Positions 39,571-50,770 of a DNA stretch of 64,000 nt are shown piece by piece. The DNA is from Mortierella alpina (Eukaryota; Mortierellomycota; Mortierellomycetes; Mortierellales; Mortierellaceae). The position numbers and the translations under genes were made by a program. Where the stretch lies: contig JANATF010000014.1 of assembly GCA_029449245.1 (NCBI GenBank), positions 183,501-247,500 on the forward strand, in the 5' to 3' direction. Within the stretch, counting starts at the first letter, position 1; every line of letters begins with the position of its first letter. The notes beneath the pieces were generated by a model. The model was not told the origin of the DNA, searched no databases, and was given only the letters and a program-made list of their open reading frames with translations.

Positions 39571-39771
39571 TTAAAGACAATAAAAGGCTGGAATACCTCG
39601 AAAGAAAACGCTGAAATCCCCCGAACAACAGTTGGTTATACAATCTTTATAGCCAGAACAACCATCGCCTTTGGGATGGCAATTAGGGCTTTTTGGGTGG
39701 CAAGCACCCACGTAGACCACAACGAAATAGAGTAAGAAGCATACAAAACAAAGGCAGTTTTGTGAGGGCAT
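39571..39771 (-). CDS. Cysteine-rich secreted mini-protein, knottin-like spacing (66 aa)
   Basis: From ATG 39771 the first ~23 residues form a signal peptide (polar start, hydrophobic core rich in Phe/Val/Leu, small residues before the cleavage site). The mature part of ~43 residues has seven Cys with spacing C-x6-C-x6-C-x5-C-x3-CC-x15-C, similar to inhibitor-cystine-knot peptides, though the last cysteines do not fit a textbook knot. In fungi such proteins are often secreted effectors or antimicrobial peptides; no activity can be claimed. An alternative is a longer product starting at 39873. The 28S copy D lies 173 bp beyond the stop in the same orientation. Confidence 0.5.
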   Translation of the reverse strand: MPSQNCLCFVCFLLYFVVVYVGACHPKSPNCHPKGDGCSGYKDCITNCCSGDFSVFFRGIPAFYCL

Positions 39772-40737
39772 CTTGTTTCTATGGAATGGAACTGAGTCAG
39801 TCTTTGTTAAAGTGAAAGGTGAACAAAAAAACAAGTCATTTATTACCTCTTTTGGTGAACTGCAGACATCCAATCAGAGTTGATTATTTTATGGAGGTTC
39901 TATAGTGCAGTGATTATTGCAGGAAACCGTCAATCTATTGTCCATGTGCACGAAATTACCATCTTTGTACGAATCTGAACCATAAAGGAACGATTGGACG
40001 AGCTTGCATGAAACTAGGACAAGAAAGATGATTGTGATTTGCGGAGTAGTCAGCTGTAGATCTTGGCAAATCACGTGACCGTAAATATGAACCGTTATGC
40101 GCTTAATTGATCTGAAACGCAACCCAACTTTAATACCGACGAGAAGTACGTGTCTGGCCGCCGAAAAAATTAAGCGACGTCAGGGACTTGCGTTAAAACC
40201 TGATTGGCTATGTGATTCGGCAGAGAGAGAAAAAATGGATGCGCCGATATTGACCAGGATATTCATACACATGGACAATTGATAAATGACGTGCTCAGAA
40301 AGTCACGCAAGCCAAGCTGGTTGGTTGGAGCCTGGACCCACACTAATGGTAGCAATGTGCATGGGACTCTGACTCTTCGGGGCTTTTGATCGGGAACCAA
40401 ATCTGAGCACTGCAAATCGACTCAGCCATGGTCTAGACCTGGCCTGGGCCTGGACCTCGACTCAATTTGTAACAGGAGTTGAGGTGCATTGTAAGGGACC
40501 AGAACAAGGATAACGCCAAGCCGTAAGAGACTGGAACGCGACCATGCTTGGTCCCACACAAAGATAGATAAATAGATGGTTGCCCCCTCTGTAATAACAT
40601 CAGACGATTCTCACCCAAGCTCCCCTGACCCCAGCCCCAGAACCTCCACTTGCTTTAGCTATTACACAATTGCATTGACTGAAATGTGCTCTCTTTTGCG
40701 CACGCACCACTCACTGGAACGCAAAGGACCTGTTGTC
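39772..40737. other. Intergenic region
   Basis: Nothing coding recognised. It contains the putative 5' flank of the Cys-rich ORF on the left and the promoter of the 40987 gene on the right. Confidence 0.35.
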
Positions 40738-40745
40738 TATATAAG
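40738..40745 (+). promoter_or_regulatory. TATA box of the 40987 gene
   Basis: TATATAAG lies about 150 bp before the proposed 5' UTR splice donor and is followed by a C/A-rich leader (ATCAAACCTC, CACACAAATC) typical of well-expressed fungal genes. Confidence 0.6.
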
Positions 40746-40986
40746 CACCATTAATTAGAGTGGAGAGAAGATATCCTTTCACCCCTAACCATCAAACCTC
40801 TTGTTAGTAATCACATTGCGTACAGTCACTATCCATTAACACACAAATCTCTATCTTCCTTCCATCACAAAACTCTTGCAGTCCAAAAACTACTCGTAAG
40901 GTATCATAAGAGTGAACTTGAAATTATCTTGGCAATCACCAAAACCTACAAATGAAACCTTAGCTGATGTCCATATAATTATAGAC

Positions 40987-41352
40987 ATGGGTTACAGCTG
41001 GAGCGCATGGCAGGAAGCTGCCTTCGATTTTGTCGATAACCGCAAGCGAGCTGGCTTTAGTGTGACTTTCCGTGCAGGGGATTGTCGTGCGTCTGCTGTC
41101 GAGGTCACAATTGATGAACATGGAGATGGCTTCATTCATTGCCAAGCAACGACTGAGAGTACATGGTCGTCTGATTACCTTCATTTCCAGGCCACCCTGA
41201 AAGGAGATAATGGCTTGAATATCGAGGTTGGACCTATCGATGATTCCACTGCTCTCCAAGAGAACCAAACATATACTATCCATGTCCCTATCGCTTTTGA
41301 GGCCAGACACTACGGTCATATCAGAGAAGTTGCGCTGAGAGTTGGTGGATGA
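40987..41352 (+). CDS. Hypothetical 121-aa protein with 5' UTR intron
   Basis: A 5' UTR intron is proposed at 40896-40984 (GTAAGG ... GCTGATG branch region ... ATTATAG); removing it also removes an upstream ATG with a two-codon frame and leaves ATG 40987 (ACATGGG) as the first start. The product is polar and beta-rich in appearance (FSVTFRAGDCRASAVEVTID, TYTIHVPIAFE), with no signal peptide or membrane segment. It may be a small beta-sandwich or lectin-like protein, but I do not recognise the family. A strong TATA box supports expression. Confidence 0.6.
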   Translation: MGYSWSAWQEAAFDFVDNRKRAGFSVTFRAGDCRASAVEVTIDEHGDGFIHCQATTESTWSSDYLHFQATLKGDNGLNIEVGPIDDSTALQENQTYTIHVPIAFEARHYGHIREVALRVGG

Positions 41353-41783
41353 GAATTCGCCACTTCCGGATTTCACAATTGACGCGTCCATAGCTTATTG
41401 GAGTCGAGACGGGTTTATTTCTTTATTAAACCAAAGATTGAATGCACTTCAAATGCAAAACATGTACCCAATGAACAAACACATTGCGCGTTGCCCATGC
41501 ATGTCAAATGATGCTCTGGCCATTCGCTGACTGTGGAAGTGAGCTGGAGAGAAATGTACTTACGATCTTTCTTTGAAATTAGAGCTGTGAGCTGAGTGAG
41601 TCGACTGAGCGAGCGAGCGACCCACTCGAGCCAGCGGCCCTCTGAATCTGAGGGACGCTCGCTCCAAGCCACCGATGCTTAGCACGTGAACAATGGCTAC
41701 CATATAGTTCAGCCAAACAATGCAATGGTTGAAAAATCACTTTAATCTCCCAAATCCCCATCCCCAAATCCCGAAGTCTAGTC
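41353..41783. other. 3' flank of hAT element region
   Basis: No gene seen. It holds GAGCGAGCGAGCGA and a short palindrome-like pair around GGCCCTCTGAATCTGAGGG (41635-41653). hAT terminal repeats were not identified with confidence. Confidence 0.35.
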
Positions 41784-44200
41784 TTAGTGCTCCTGCTGCA
41801 AAAACCGGCGTATGAACAAAATGTTTTCGACTGTAGTGGGGTCGAGATTGGCACGTTTCTTTGAAACAAGGTGGCCGGCATCACTGAATAGTCTCTCGGA
41901 GGGCACCGATGAGGCTTGCATGGCGAGGAACTGACGGGCGAGGGGTGTCAGGTATTTGAACGACCGTTTCTTGTATTGTTTGTTCCACCAAGCAAGAGGA
42001 TCCATGTACTTCTTTTTGTGCTCCTCGGAGTTGAAATCGTATCGTCTGTAGCGTTGTAGCTCGTCGGTGACTTTCCTCACTGCTGTTGGGTTGCTGTCTC
42101 CTGGTGCGTTGTCGGAATCTTCCGAATCAAATGCTGTGCTGTCGAGCTCAAGTAAGTTCATGAGCTTGGTGGCAATCTGTCGTTGAGCCGAGTACCACAA
42201 CGTTTCCTGTTGGCCGTTATACGTAATGTGCTCATTAAAGAGAGGATGATTCTTGGCGCCTGGGTTCAGGTATGTGGCCATCAATACTACAGCGGGAATC
42301 GTTTGAAAGCTCCATCGCTGATTTATCTGCTGATTTATCTGTGTAAAACGGACCCACGGAGACTGTTGGCCACAGCGCTGTGGAGGGGTACGGCGGCGGC
42401 ATGGGTCATGTCCCAGATAAGAGGATATACTTGGGAGATCGCTGCAGCTTGGCTTGAACTGACTTGTGTTGTGAAAGTGTACATAGGCTCCAAAACAGTT
42501 AATAAATCCTTGACAATACTCATATCCTCGTCATCCAGCATTACCCCGTCGAGCCTGCGAAGTTGTCTTCTTCCGTCGGCAGTATTCGCCTCAGCAAGAC
42601 GTTCTCGACCATGGACTGTTGCCTCCGCCAACGTTACCACGCGCTCCATCATCAGGTATTGGGAATTCCACCTTGTGGGGACATCCACCATGAACTCCAA
42701 AGGTGGTTTAAAGGGATTCAGGTCCTTCTGGCTGCTTTCGATGCAGCGGCGAATGGGGCCTGAGTTCCGCACCATGGTAGAAAGAGACTGGCACTTGGTG
42801 ATGACTGCATCTGCCTCGGGAGTACTGGACAGGGCCGTGTTCACGCACAACTGAATAGTGTGTGCTGAGCAAGGGATCCAGAGAATGTCGAACATGTTTG
42901 ACAACTGAGCCATGGTGTTCCTGATGTTGGATCCAGAATCAGTGGTGCCAGAGAGAATCTTTTTTGACAGATTCCATCGTTCGATTACAGAAGCTGCACA
43001 GAGAGCAGAGGGAACAAAAAAGCATTTGGATGAGGTATAAAGAATAACGACCCATTTCTTGCCAAAGAAATAGCGCACTAACAGATTCTGTCTCTCAGTA
43101 CGTCGCCAAAATGTTGCTCGTTAACGGCATCCATACCAACAATGAGCTCCTTGGGTTCAAAATTCTCGTTCACCCAGTGGAACGTTATCCCAAGATACTT
43201 GTCATTGCCACAGCTGGTCCACGTATCAGCTGTGAAAGACCCTGCTTCGACTGACCGCAGTATGTCCTCGGCTTGATTTGCTAGTTCGGCCCTCAGAAGT
43301 CCCAGATCATTGCGAATAGTCGACCGTGCTGGCACATGGTATTTCGGGTTGAGGAACTTCACCATGGCCTTGAACTCAGGATGCTCGATGGTGGCTATAG
43401 GGAGCAAACTCATCGCGAGCATACGAGCCAAGCAAAAGCGAAAGGTCCTCTGGTTAGCCTCCGATGGCTGATTGAGGACAGAGTTTGCCACAGCCTCCCA
43501 CCAGGTTGGCTGATGACCGCGAGAGGCCTTATGGGCGGCCTGACGCGCTCGAAATTGCATCAGGGCATCATACAGGTGCTTATGGTCGGACCTAAGATGG
43601 GCACACTGACCACTCGTGCTTGTACTTGCACAATAGGTCTTGGAGCACGCGTCACCATTAGGCAGGATAACGCGGCAATATACCATGGATGGATTTTCCG
43701 TAGTCTCGGACTTGGCTTTGGTGATGAAATGGTGACAAATTGCTCCTGAACTCTCAATCATTCTGACTGGGACAGCAGCTAGCTCTCGGAGGGTTCCATC
43801 GGCTTGATTACAGGCGGCAATGGACGGAAGGGTGCCTATGGGTAGTCGATAGAACTGGCTCGGGTCCTGTGAGGAGGTGCCGCTTGCTCCAGCTATAGGG
43901 ATGACATTCTCCTCCTCTTCATCCTGTCGCGGTTAGAGGAATAGACACTGTTACTGGAGCTATAAGTAACGAGAACGGAGTGAAGAAAGATGTATTCAAT
44001 GTCTCCTGTGGACGTGAGCATTAAAGGACACGTCCACACTAATCTTCGCTAACTAAAAATATTAAGGGTAAGTCTATGCTAGGACGGTCAATCCGGCACA
44101 CATCCTCTTCAACAATAATACGGCGTCTCTTGTTTCTTGACGAGCTCTCCGCCCAGGTGCTAGTGTCTTCTGGAAGCCCATCAGAGAGATAGTCATCCAT
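41784..44200 (-). pseudogene. hAT-family transposase, disrupted
   Basis: The minus-strand gene starts at ATG 44200 (MDDYLSDGLPED). Coding segments are 44200-44101, 43924-43083, 42993-42338 and about 42337-41784, with an 89-nt intron (GTTAGT...GTGCAG) at 42994-43082. Features: BED-type zinc finger (VYCRVILPNGDACSKTYC, H, H), the hAT motifs TTDSGSN, CSAHTIQLCV and VPTRWNSQYL, and the C-terminal dimerisation motif ASSVPSERLFSDAGHLVS. Two lesions are visible: a solo LTR (43925-44100) splits the N-terminal part, and a one-base deletion near 42337 shifts the frame before INQRWSFQTIPAVV. An 11-bp duplication (ATAAATCAGC) lies at the same place. The element is therefore inactive. Confidence 0.82.
43925..44100. 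mobile_element. Solo LTR of the second gypsy family
   Basis: A 176-bp copy of the LTR at 56563-56740 with several substitutions and small indels, starting TGTCGCGG and ending CCGGCACA. CATCC is repeated on both sides (43920-43924 and 44101-44105). It arose by recombination between the LTRs of an element that had inserted in the hAT gene. Confidence 0.9.
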
Positions 44201-44910
44201 ATAGATTAGAGCGGTGTAGGTTACTGAAGTAAGGGATGTTAGAAGTTACGTGGTAGGCACGGAAAGGAAAGGAAAGGCTGTCTTTTATATCTAGGAGTGC
44301 ACCATGACCTGCATGAGACGCACCTGCTCAGAAGAAACATATTCAAGATGTTGGTTTATTGTACCAGTTTTTTAGGAAGCACATTTCTTTCACCTCAAGT
44401 ACCCTACTCAAGAACCCTGCTACATTGACTCTCGAGCTGAATCCAGAGCATGGAAACCATCGACAACTTGTGAGAAACAAGGCAATCAGAGAACCGATCC
44501 GCTTTCAAGTCGAAACAAAGAGACGTAAACAGTACGTTTGACTCTACGGTAGTGAGATGGGTACTTGAAGTGAAAGAAACATGCAGAGTGATTGAGGAAG
44601 AAGTGCCGACTCAGGCACTCAGGCACTCAGGCCAATAAAAAGAGATGAGATGTATATCACATGATTTAATTATATATCACCTGACACGAAAACTGTGGTG
44701 AGGGAAGTTCGAGGGGGTGTCATAGAATCGTGAGAGGGCGAGGGCAGTCCGCTCATAGTGGTCGCCTCGTCTCGCGAGTTTGGGTTCATAGTGGTTCTCG
44801 ATGGTTATTTTCTCAGATAGTTTGGGTGGCCCTTCTAGTAAAGTGTTCTCTCTGTATGGAGCGCAAGTCGGTTGATAAGAAGGCCTTTATGTATGCGTGG
44901 TACTGTCTAA
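44201..44910. other. Upstream of hAT gene, target region of gypsy 1
   Basis: No gene recognised. Simple repeats (GGAAAGGAAAGG near 44260; CACTCAGG units near 44615) and one copy of a 33-bp repeat (44852-44884) also found at 50552-50584. The TCTAA target copy is at 44906-44910. Confidence 0.4.
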
Positions 44911-45168
44911 TGTAATAGCAAAAGGACAAGAGGGTGTGGACACGAGGGATACAAGGAACAAGAGGGAGGCCAGGGGGTGGACAGGAGTACTAGGGAACAA
45001 GAGGAAGGGGCAGGAACCGATGATGTTTATTATACACGGGCGAGAGGGTATTTATACTAATGTGACGGAGAGGCGAAGTGCTTTGAGGAGGGCGAAGCAG
45101 GTGCGCGTGGAGGCGCAGATGGCGAAGTAGGATGGCGAAGTACGAGGGCATTCTATGATACTGTGACA
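44911..45168. repeat. LTR of gypsy 1 (3' LTR)
   Basis: 258 bp, TGTAATAGC...CTGTGACA; identical by eye to the copy at 50268-50525. Confidence 0.93.
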
Positions 45169-48100
45169 CCTTCCCCTAACAAAAAGAGAAGATCGTGTTG
45201 CTGGCAATAGTCTCGGAGGATGTCTTGACAGTGACTGAGGCTTCGGAGAGGCTCCCAGGTCGACACGGCGGCGTCATAACCGACCCACTTGATGAGGAAC
45301 CTTGCAGTTTGTTTGCTGCGACCCAGCTTGTGGGCTAGGATACCTTCAACTTCATGTTCGATATTTCCGTCAATGACTTCTGGTTCGGGAGCCGGTAATG
45401 TACGGCGACCAAGGGACTCTGGTGATTCCAGGAATGGTTTGAAACGATCAACATGAAAAACATCATGGATGCGCATGGTGGGGGGAAGTTCAACCTGGAA
45501 GGAGACTGGCGATCGCTGTTGAAGGAGAGTAAATGGTCCAAAGTATCGAGCTTGGAGGGAGGCGGCGGGCCGTGTGGAGTCATAAGCCGTGGTGATGTGC
45601 TCTGTGCTAAGCAAAATTTGATCGCCGACTTTGTAGGAATGGGAGCGGCGGTGGGCGTCAGCATGCTTGATCTGTTGCAGCTGGGCTGTAAGCAGACTGT
45701 CCTGTGCCACGGCGAGGGCGGACTGTTGGGAAGAGACAAATGAGTCGAAGTCCGTTGCTGGTGACGACGAGGGTGCGTTCGCGCTCAGTAGTGACGCCGG
45801 AACGTGAGGGTGGACGCCATGGTTCAAGAAGAAGGGGGAGACTCCAGTCGAGGTGTGGACCGCATTGTTGTATGCAAACTCTGCAGCGGGCAGGTAGAGG
45901 TCCCAGTCGTCTTGCTTATGGTTGACAAGAGAGCGTAGCATTGCCTTGAGGGTTTGGATGGCGCGTTCAGACTGGCCATCTGTTTGAGGATGGAATGCCG
46001 ATGACATAGCAAGTTTGGTTCCGAGGCACTCTTGAAGGCGGCGCCAGAAGGTGCTGGTGAACTTGGAGTCGCGATCCGAGACAATGGTAGTGGGTAAACC
46101 GTGGAGACGGAACACATTGGCGAAAAAACAGTTGGCGACGTCCTTGGCCGAGTCAGTAGTCCGGCTAGGAGCGAAGTGGACTTGTTTGGAGAGCTTGTCA
46201 ACGAAAACGGTAATGGCGTCAAACTTGCGCGCCGTTGTTGGAAGTTTGACAACAAAGTCCATTGACACCGTCTCCCAGCGTTGTTCAGGGATTGCAAGGG
46301 GCTGAAGGAGACCTGCAGGAAGCCGGCGGACGGTCTTGTTGCGCTGACAACTCGCACAGGACTCAACGTAACGGCGGACATCAATTGACATCGACGGCCA
46401 GAAAGCGAGGCGTCGCAAGGTGGCATAGGTTTTGTCGAAACCAAGGTGGCCGGCTATAGCGGCGTCATGAACATCATGTAAGAGGAGTAGGCGAAGGTCA
46501 GAAGACTTTGGTATGCAAAGCAGGGTATCACCATGTCGTTCGACGTATAATAATCCATCGCGCAACGAATAAAGTGACGAAGACTTCCCCCGGAGGCAGC
46601 TTTGGTAGACTGAGGCCAAGTTGGGGTCCTCATTATACCCATCGATCAGGCGCTGCCTCAAACCTGGGTCTGACTGGAGGTCCAGGGCGTTGACAGACAA
46701 GGGGAGTGAAGATGGATCGCGATGGTCAGGGCGGCGGGATAAGGCATCAGGAACGACATTGTCGGAGCCTCGCTTATACTTGAAATCAAAGTCGTATTCT
46801 TGAAGGAGTTCCATCCAACGGGCTTGGCGGCGGGTGAGCTTGGGCTGGGTGGGGAAGTGCCGGAGGGTGTCGTGATCGGTATACACAATGAAATGGGACC
46901 CGTCGAGGTAGTATCGCCATGTTTTCAAGGCGTGTACAACGGCAAGCAGTTCTTGTTCGTGGGTGGGGTAGTTTTTCTCAGCAGATTGCATCTTGCGGGA
47001 GGTGAAGGCGACCGGGCGGGAGACTCCGTTCTTGTCTGTCTGGAAGAGAACAGCGCCCACCGCAAAGCAGGATGCGTCTGTCTCAACTGTGGTACGCAGG
47101 GCGGGGTCAAAGATCCGTAAGACCGGGGCGGTGCTGATGGCTTCTTTGAGGGCAAGAAAAGAAGTCTCGGTTGTCTCGTCCCAGACGAAGTGTCGGCCTT
47201 CACCTAGTAGGGCTGTGAGGGGAAGTGCAATGTCCGCAAAGTTATTGATGTATTGCTGGTAGAACTGAGCTAGTCCAATGAATTGTTGAACATCCTTCTG
47301 TTTCTCTGGTCGTGGCCATTCTCGAATTGCGCGGACTAGGCCGGCATTGGTGTGGACGCCATCCTTGGAGATAACATGACCCAGGAACTCGGTCTGCTCT
47401 TGCATGAAGGAACACTTGCTGAGCTTGGCGTAAAGGCCATTTTTGCGGAGGAGGGCGAGGACGGAACGGATGTGCTGAAGGTGTTCGGCTTTTGTCTTGG
47501 AATATATCAGGATGTCGTCTAGGTAGACTACGACGTACTTGTCTAGCGCCGGATCGAAGACTCTCAACATCATTTTCGAGAATGCTGCCGGGGCATTTGT
47601 GAGCCCAAACGGAACAACATTAAACTCGAAATGCCCATATCTACAGCGGAATGCAGTTTTGTGGGTGTGGGGCTCGTAGATCCGTTGCTGGTGGTAGCCA
47701 GATATAAGATCCAACTTCGTGAAGAACTGAGCTCCTCGGAAGCGGTCAATCAATTCATCGATGCGGGGTAGAGGGTGGCGGTTCTTTTTGGTGATCCGGT
47801 TGAGGCCTCTGTAATCGACACACAAGCGAAGCGATCCATCCGCTTTTTTGACAAAGAGGACCGGGGCGCCGTAAGGGGATGTGCTGGGTTTGATGAATTT
47901 TTTGGAAAGGAGATCATCCAGTTGTTTTTTGAGTTCGTCAAGCTCGGCGATAGAGAGGCGAATGACAGGTTTGAACGGTGGGTCGGCGGTGGGGTCGGTT
48001 TCAATGCGCATAGAGTCGCCGCGGTCAGGGGGAAGACCAGAGGGAAGGGACGATGGGAACACATCAGGATACTCGTTGTGGACGATGGCGTGAATGGCGG

Positions 48101-49012
48101 GATGAAGAGGAGGGGGAGGGGGAGGAGGTGGGACTTCGGGTGGTAGTTGTTCGGGAGATTCGGGGTCGTCGTTGGTATGTTGGTCGTTGTCGTTGTCAGA
48201 GGATCGAAGGAGGGCAAGGTACACTTCGCTACCAGGAGTTGTTGCTTCCGTAAAAAAGTGGATGTGGGAGAGGAGGCGACCGCGGGTGCGTGTGGAGATA
48301 GAGGAAGAGTGGAACCCAGAGCACTCCCAGTCGATATCAAGTCCATTGTGGCGGATGCGAAGGTTGTTTGTTCTCCAGTTGATGAGGGGATTGACTTGGG
48401 TCAGCCAAGGTTTGCCCAAAAGAAGATCGTATTTTTGTAACGGATAGACAATGGTGGTGAGAGACGTGGAGTATTGTTGTCGTTGGAAGGTGATGTTTGC
48501 AAGGTCAGAAGAGAAGGACTGTGAGCCGTTTGGGAGGATAATGGGAATGGGAGACGAGGCGTGGAGGGGGATTCTGTGCTTTTTGACAAAGGAAGATGAG
48601 ATGACATTACCCTGCGCTCCTCCATCGATGAGGATCCGAGCAGCATGGCCGTTGACATTGCACATAAACGTGAGCAGAGTGGTTTTGGCTTGGTCGGCAG
48701 TGAACGTGGAGACGCCAACACCTTTCTTTTGTAGTCTGCGGATTTTGCTTTTGGTCAAGACAGGCACAGGAACCGCATCAGGCACAGGGGCAGAGGTAGA
48801 CGCAGGTACGCGAGGGAGCAGCGCAGAAGAGACGCTCAGGTTAGGAAGGGCGGTGGTAGTAGGGCAGATCAGGGGGACAGGGTTGACATGTGCGGTGGTG
48901 GTGGAAGAAAATGGAGAGGTGGGTGGGGGAGGGAGAGGGGGAGTAAAGGCAGGCAAGGAGGTAGACAGGGTGGAGGAGCGGGTGTTTCTGGCAGAGAAGA
49001 GGGTTTATTGTG
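45153..49012 (-). CDS. pol: Pol polyprotein of gypsy 1 with chromodomain (about 1285 aa)
   Basis: The frame opens after a TAA near 49015 and has no ATG at its start. Domains in order: Pro-rich linker; aspartic protease (ARILIDGGAQGNVI, with Asp-Gly-Gly rather than Asp-Ser/Thr-Gly); reverse transcriptase (VVVYLDDILIYS); RNase H (TVETDASCFAVGAVLFQ); integrase with HHCC finger (AGHLGFDK...CASCQRNK) and DDE residues (VSMDFVVKLP, VSDRDSKFT, HPQTDGQSER); and a C-terminal chromodomain (EVEGILAHKLG, FLIKWVGYDAAVSTWEP). The chromodomain should direct insertion to certain chromatin. The frame is intact through the integrase. Its last codons reach into the left LTR. Confidence 0.93.
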
Positions 49013-49101
49013 AGTAAAAAGCTGATCTGACGAAAGGCACCCACTCCTCTGGTCCAGAGACTGAGAGGAGGGTGAAGTAGCAACCAAGACCTGGACGTCT
49101 C

Positions 49102-50118
49102 TTAGTTGCTGTTGACGTTTCCCGACTGGGCATGGGAAGCCGGCTGTTGAGGGGCAGAGGTCTCGAGGTTGTTGAACTGACGAGAGGGTTGATGTTGCGG
49201 CTGGTTGGGGAAGGAGCGGCAGTTGGAAGCCATGTGTCCAATTTTGCGACAACGGAAACAGCCTTTGTTGGCGATCAGATGGGCTTTTTCCCCAGGGGTG
49301 AGCTTGGAGGGGCGTGGTGCGTTGTTGTTTCTGTTGGAACCTTGGGACAGATAGTTGACCTGGGCCGTCAGGTTGTTGATGGCGACGTGAAGGGTATCAA
49401 TGTCCATATCACTGGAGTTCTGCTTGAGAGCAACAGTAGGTCCGTTTGGAAAAAGGATGGAGTGGATCAAGGTGGCCACGGAAATAGCTTCTTCCAAAGT
49501 GGCGCACTGGCGAAGTTTGACTTCTTTGCTGGTGTCAGACTCGAGGCCCTTGACGAACCAGTGCAGAGCTGTGCCTTTGTCGAGGGTGGGCACACGGCGA
49601 AGCAGGCGTCGGAACTCGTGGGTGTACAGGGCGACTGTTCGTTTTCCTTGTTTGAGTGATTCGAGGGCTTCTCGGGCAGCGGCGACGGCATTGGGAGGGG
49701 TGTGAAAGGCTAGGAAGTCTTCCTCGAACCTGGGCCACGGAGTGTTGATAGACAACCCAGATGAGCGCCACCAGGACTTGGCATCGGAGATAAGGTTGAG
49801 GGCTGTGTATTGGACCCATTCGGACAGACTCAGGTCGACAACCGTGAAGTACTCTCTCTGGTTGTCAATGAAGTTATTGCAGGCATCAGCGTCGATCTCA
49901 CCGGCGTAGGGCGGAGGGCGTTGCGGCTTGAGGACTTGGGCCAGTGTACGGACAACGTCGCGGCGTTCCGCTTGTAACTCGCGTTCCGTAGGAGCAGCCG
50001 GGGCAGGGGCAGGGGTAGGGGCAGAGGTGGCAGCGGCAGTCAAGTCCTCGAAAGCTCGACGAATTGAGTTTTGACGATCGGGCTCGATGCCGACAAGGAG
50101 GGCGTCAAGTTGGTCCAT
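49102..50118 (-). CDS. gag: Gag of gypsy 1 (338 aa)
   Basis: ATG at 50118 (MDQLDALLVGIEPDRQNS). The central part is a retrotransposon Gag domain (DAKSWWRSSGLSINTPWPRF, FRRLLRRVPTLDKGTALHWF). Near the C-terminus is a CCHC zinc knuckle (CFRCRKIGHMASNC). The stop at 49102 is followed by about 90 nt before the Pol frame opens, and Pol is in another frame, so Pol must be made by an unusual mechanism or the element carries an indel. Confidence 0.9.
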   Translation of the reverse strand: MDQLDALLVGIEPDRQNSIRRAFEDLTAAATSAPTPAPAPAAPTERELQAERRDVVRTLAQVLKPQRPPPYAGEIDADACNNFIDNQREYFTVVDLSLSEWVQYTALNLISDAKSWWRSSGLSINTPWPRFEEDFLAFHTPPNAVAAAREALESLKQGKRTVALYTHEFRRLLRRVPTLDKGTALHWFVKGLESDTSKEVKLRQCATLEEAISVATLIHSILFPNGPTVALKQNSSDMDIDTLHVAINNLTAQVNYLSQGSNRNNNAPRPSKLTPGEKAHLIANKGCFRCRKIGHMASNCRSFPNQPQHQPSRQFNNLETSAPQQPASHAQSGNVNSN

Positions 50119-50267
50119 GGGAAAAAAAAAAAAGCAAACTATAAACGAGAGGGGAAAAAAAGTGCTGCAGGGAAAAATAGTCAAACTATAAACGAGAGGG
50201 GAAAAAAAAAGTTCTGCAGGGAAAAATAGTCAAGGTCGAGGGTGGATCGAGATTACCTTTGCTACCA

Positions 50268-50525
50268 TGTAATAGCAAAAGGACAAGAGGGTGTGGACAC
50301 GAGGGATACAAGGAACAAGAGGGAGGCCAGGGGGTGGACAGGAGTACTAGGGAACAAGAGGAAGGGGCAGGAACCGATGATGTTTATTATACACGGGCGA
50401 GAGGGTATTTATACTAATGTGACGGAGAGGCGAAGTGCTTTGAGGAGGGCGAAGCAGGTGCGCGTGGAGGCGCAGATGGCGAAGTAGGATGGCGAAGTAC
50501 GAGGGCATTCTATGATACTGTGACA
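50268..50525. repeat. LTR of gypsy 1 (5' LTR)
   Basis: 258 bp, followed by the target copy TCTAA at 50526-50530. The primer-binding site is at 50267 and leftward. Confidence 0.93.
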
Positions 50526-50551
50526 TCTAAGCTCTCCCAGCACGTTCCTAC

Positions 50552-50584
50552 CTGTATGGAGCGCAAGTCGGTTGATAAGAAGGC
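50552..50584. repeat. 33-bp direct repeat split by gypsy 1
   Basis: Same sequence as 44852-44884 (CTGTATGGAGCGCAAGTCGG and onward). Without gypsy 1 the two copies would lie about 80 bp apart as a tandem repeat. Confidence 0.75.
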
Positions 50585-50770
50585 AACCTTCTCTGGCTCC
50601 CACAGGCTCACTACTACTTTATACTAAGCCTAAGTTAAGGGTGCCGCGTCACGGCACCACAAAACGAGCGACGAGCGAGCAGCGGGGTCTGGAAAAAATC
50701 GGCTCGCTCTCGTCCCTATTGTATCAGCGTAGCCGAATAATATGAAGGCTTAAGCATATTATCCGACTAC

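Larger units (their letters stand above)
44911..50525 (-). mobile_element. Complete Ty3/gypsy chromodomain retrotransposon (gypsy 1)
   Basis: LTRs of 258 bp (44911-45168 and 50268-50525) look identical, begin with TG and end with CA, and are flanked by TCTAA on both sides. In the minus-strand sense the 5' LTR is the right one; directly after it lies TGGTAGCAAAGG, matching the 3' end of initiator Met tRNA as primer-binding site. A purine tract (AGGGGAAGG) precedes the 3' LTR. It encodes Gag and Pol. LTR identity implies a recent insertion. Confidence 0.95.

Noticed and set aside
41590-44640. Possible hAT terminal repeats near GAGCGAGCGAGC and CACTCAGG
   Set aside because: No matching inverted pair with an 8-bp duplication could be found by eye.
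44897-45130. 77-residue ORF repeated at 50242-50487
   Set aside because: It lies in the two LTRs of gypsy 1 and is duplicated only because the LTRs are.
47775-48447. Plus-strand ORFs antisense to Pol
   Set aside because: They have no domains and lie fully opposite well-conserved protease and RT coding sequence.
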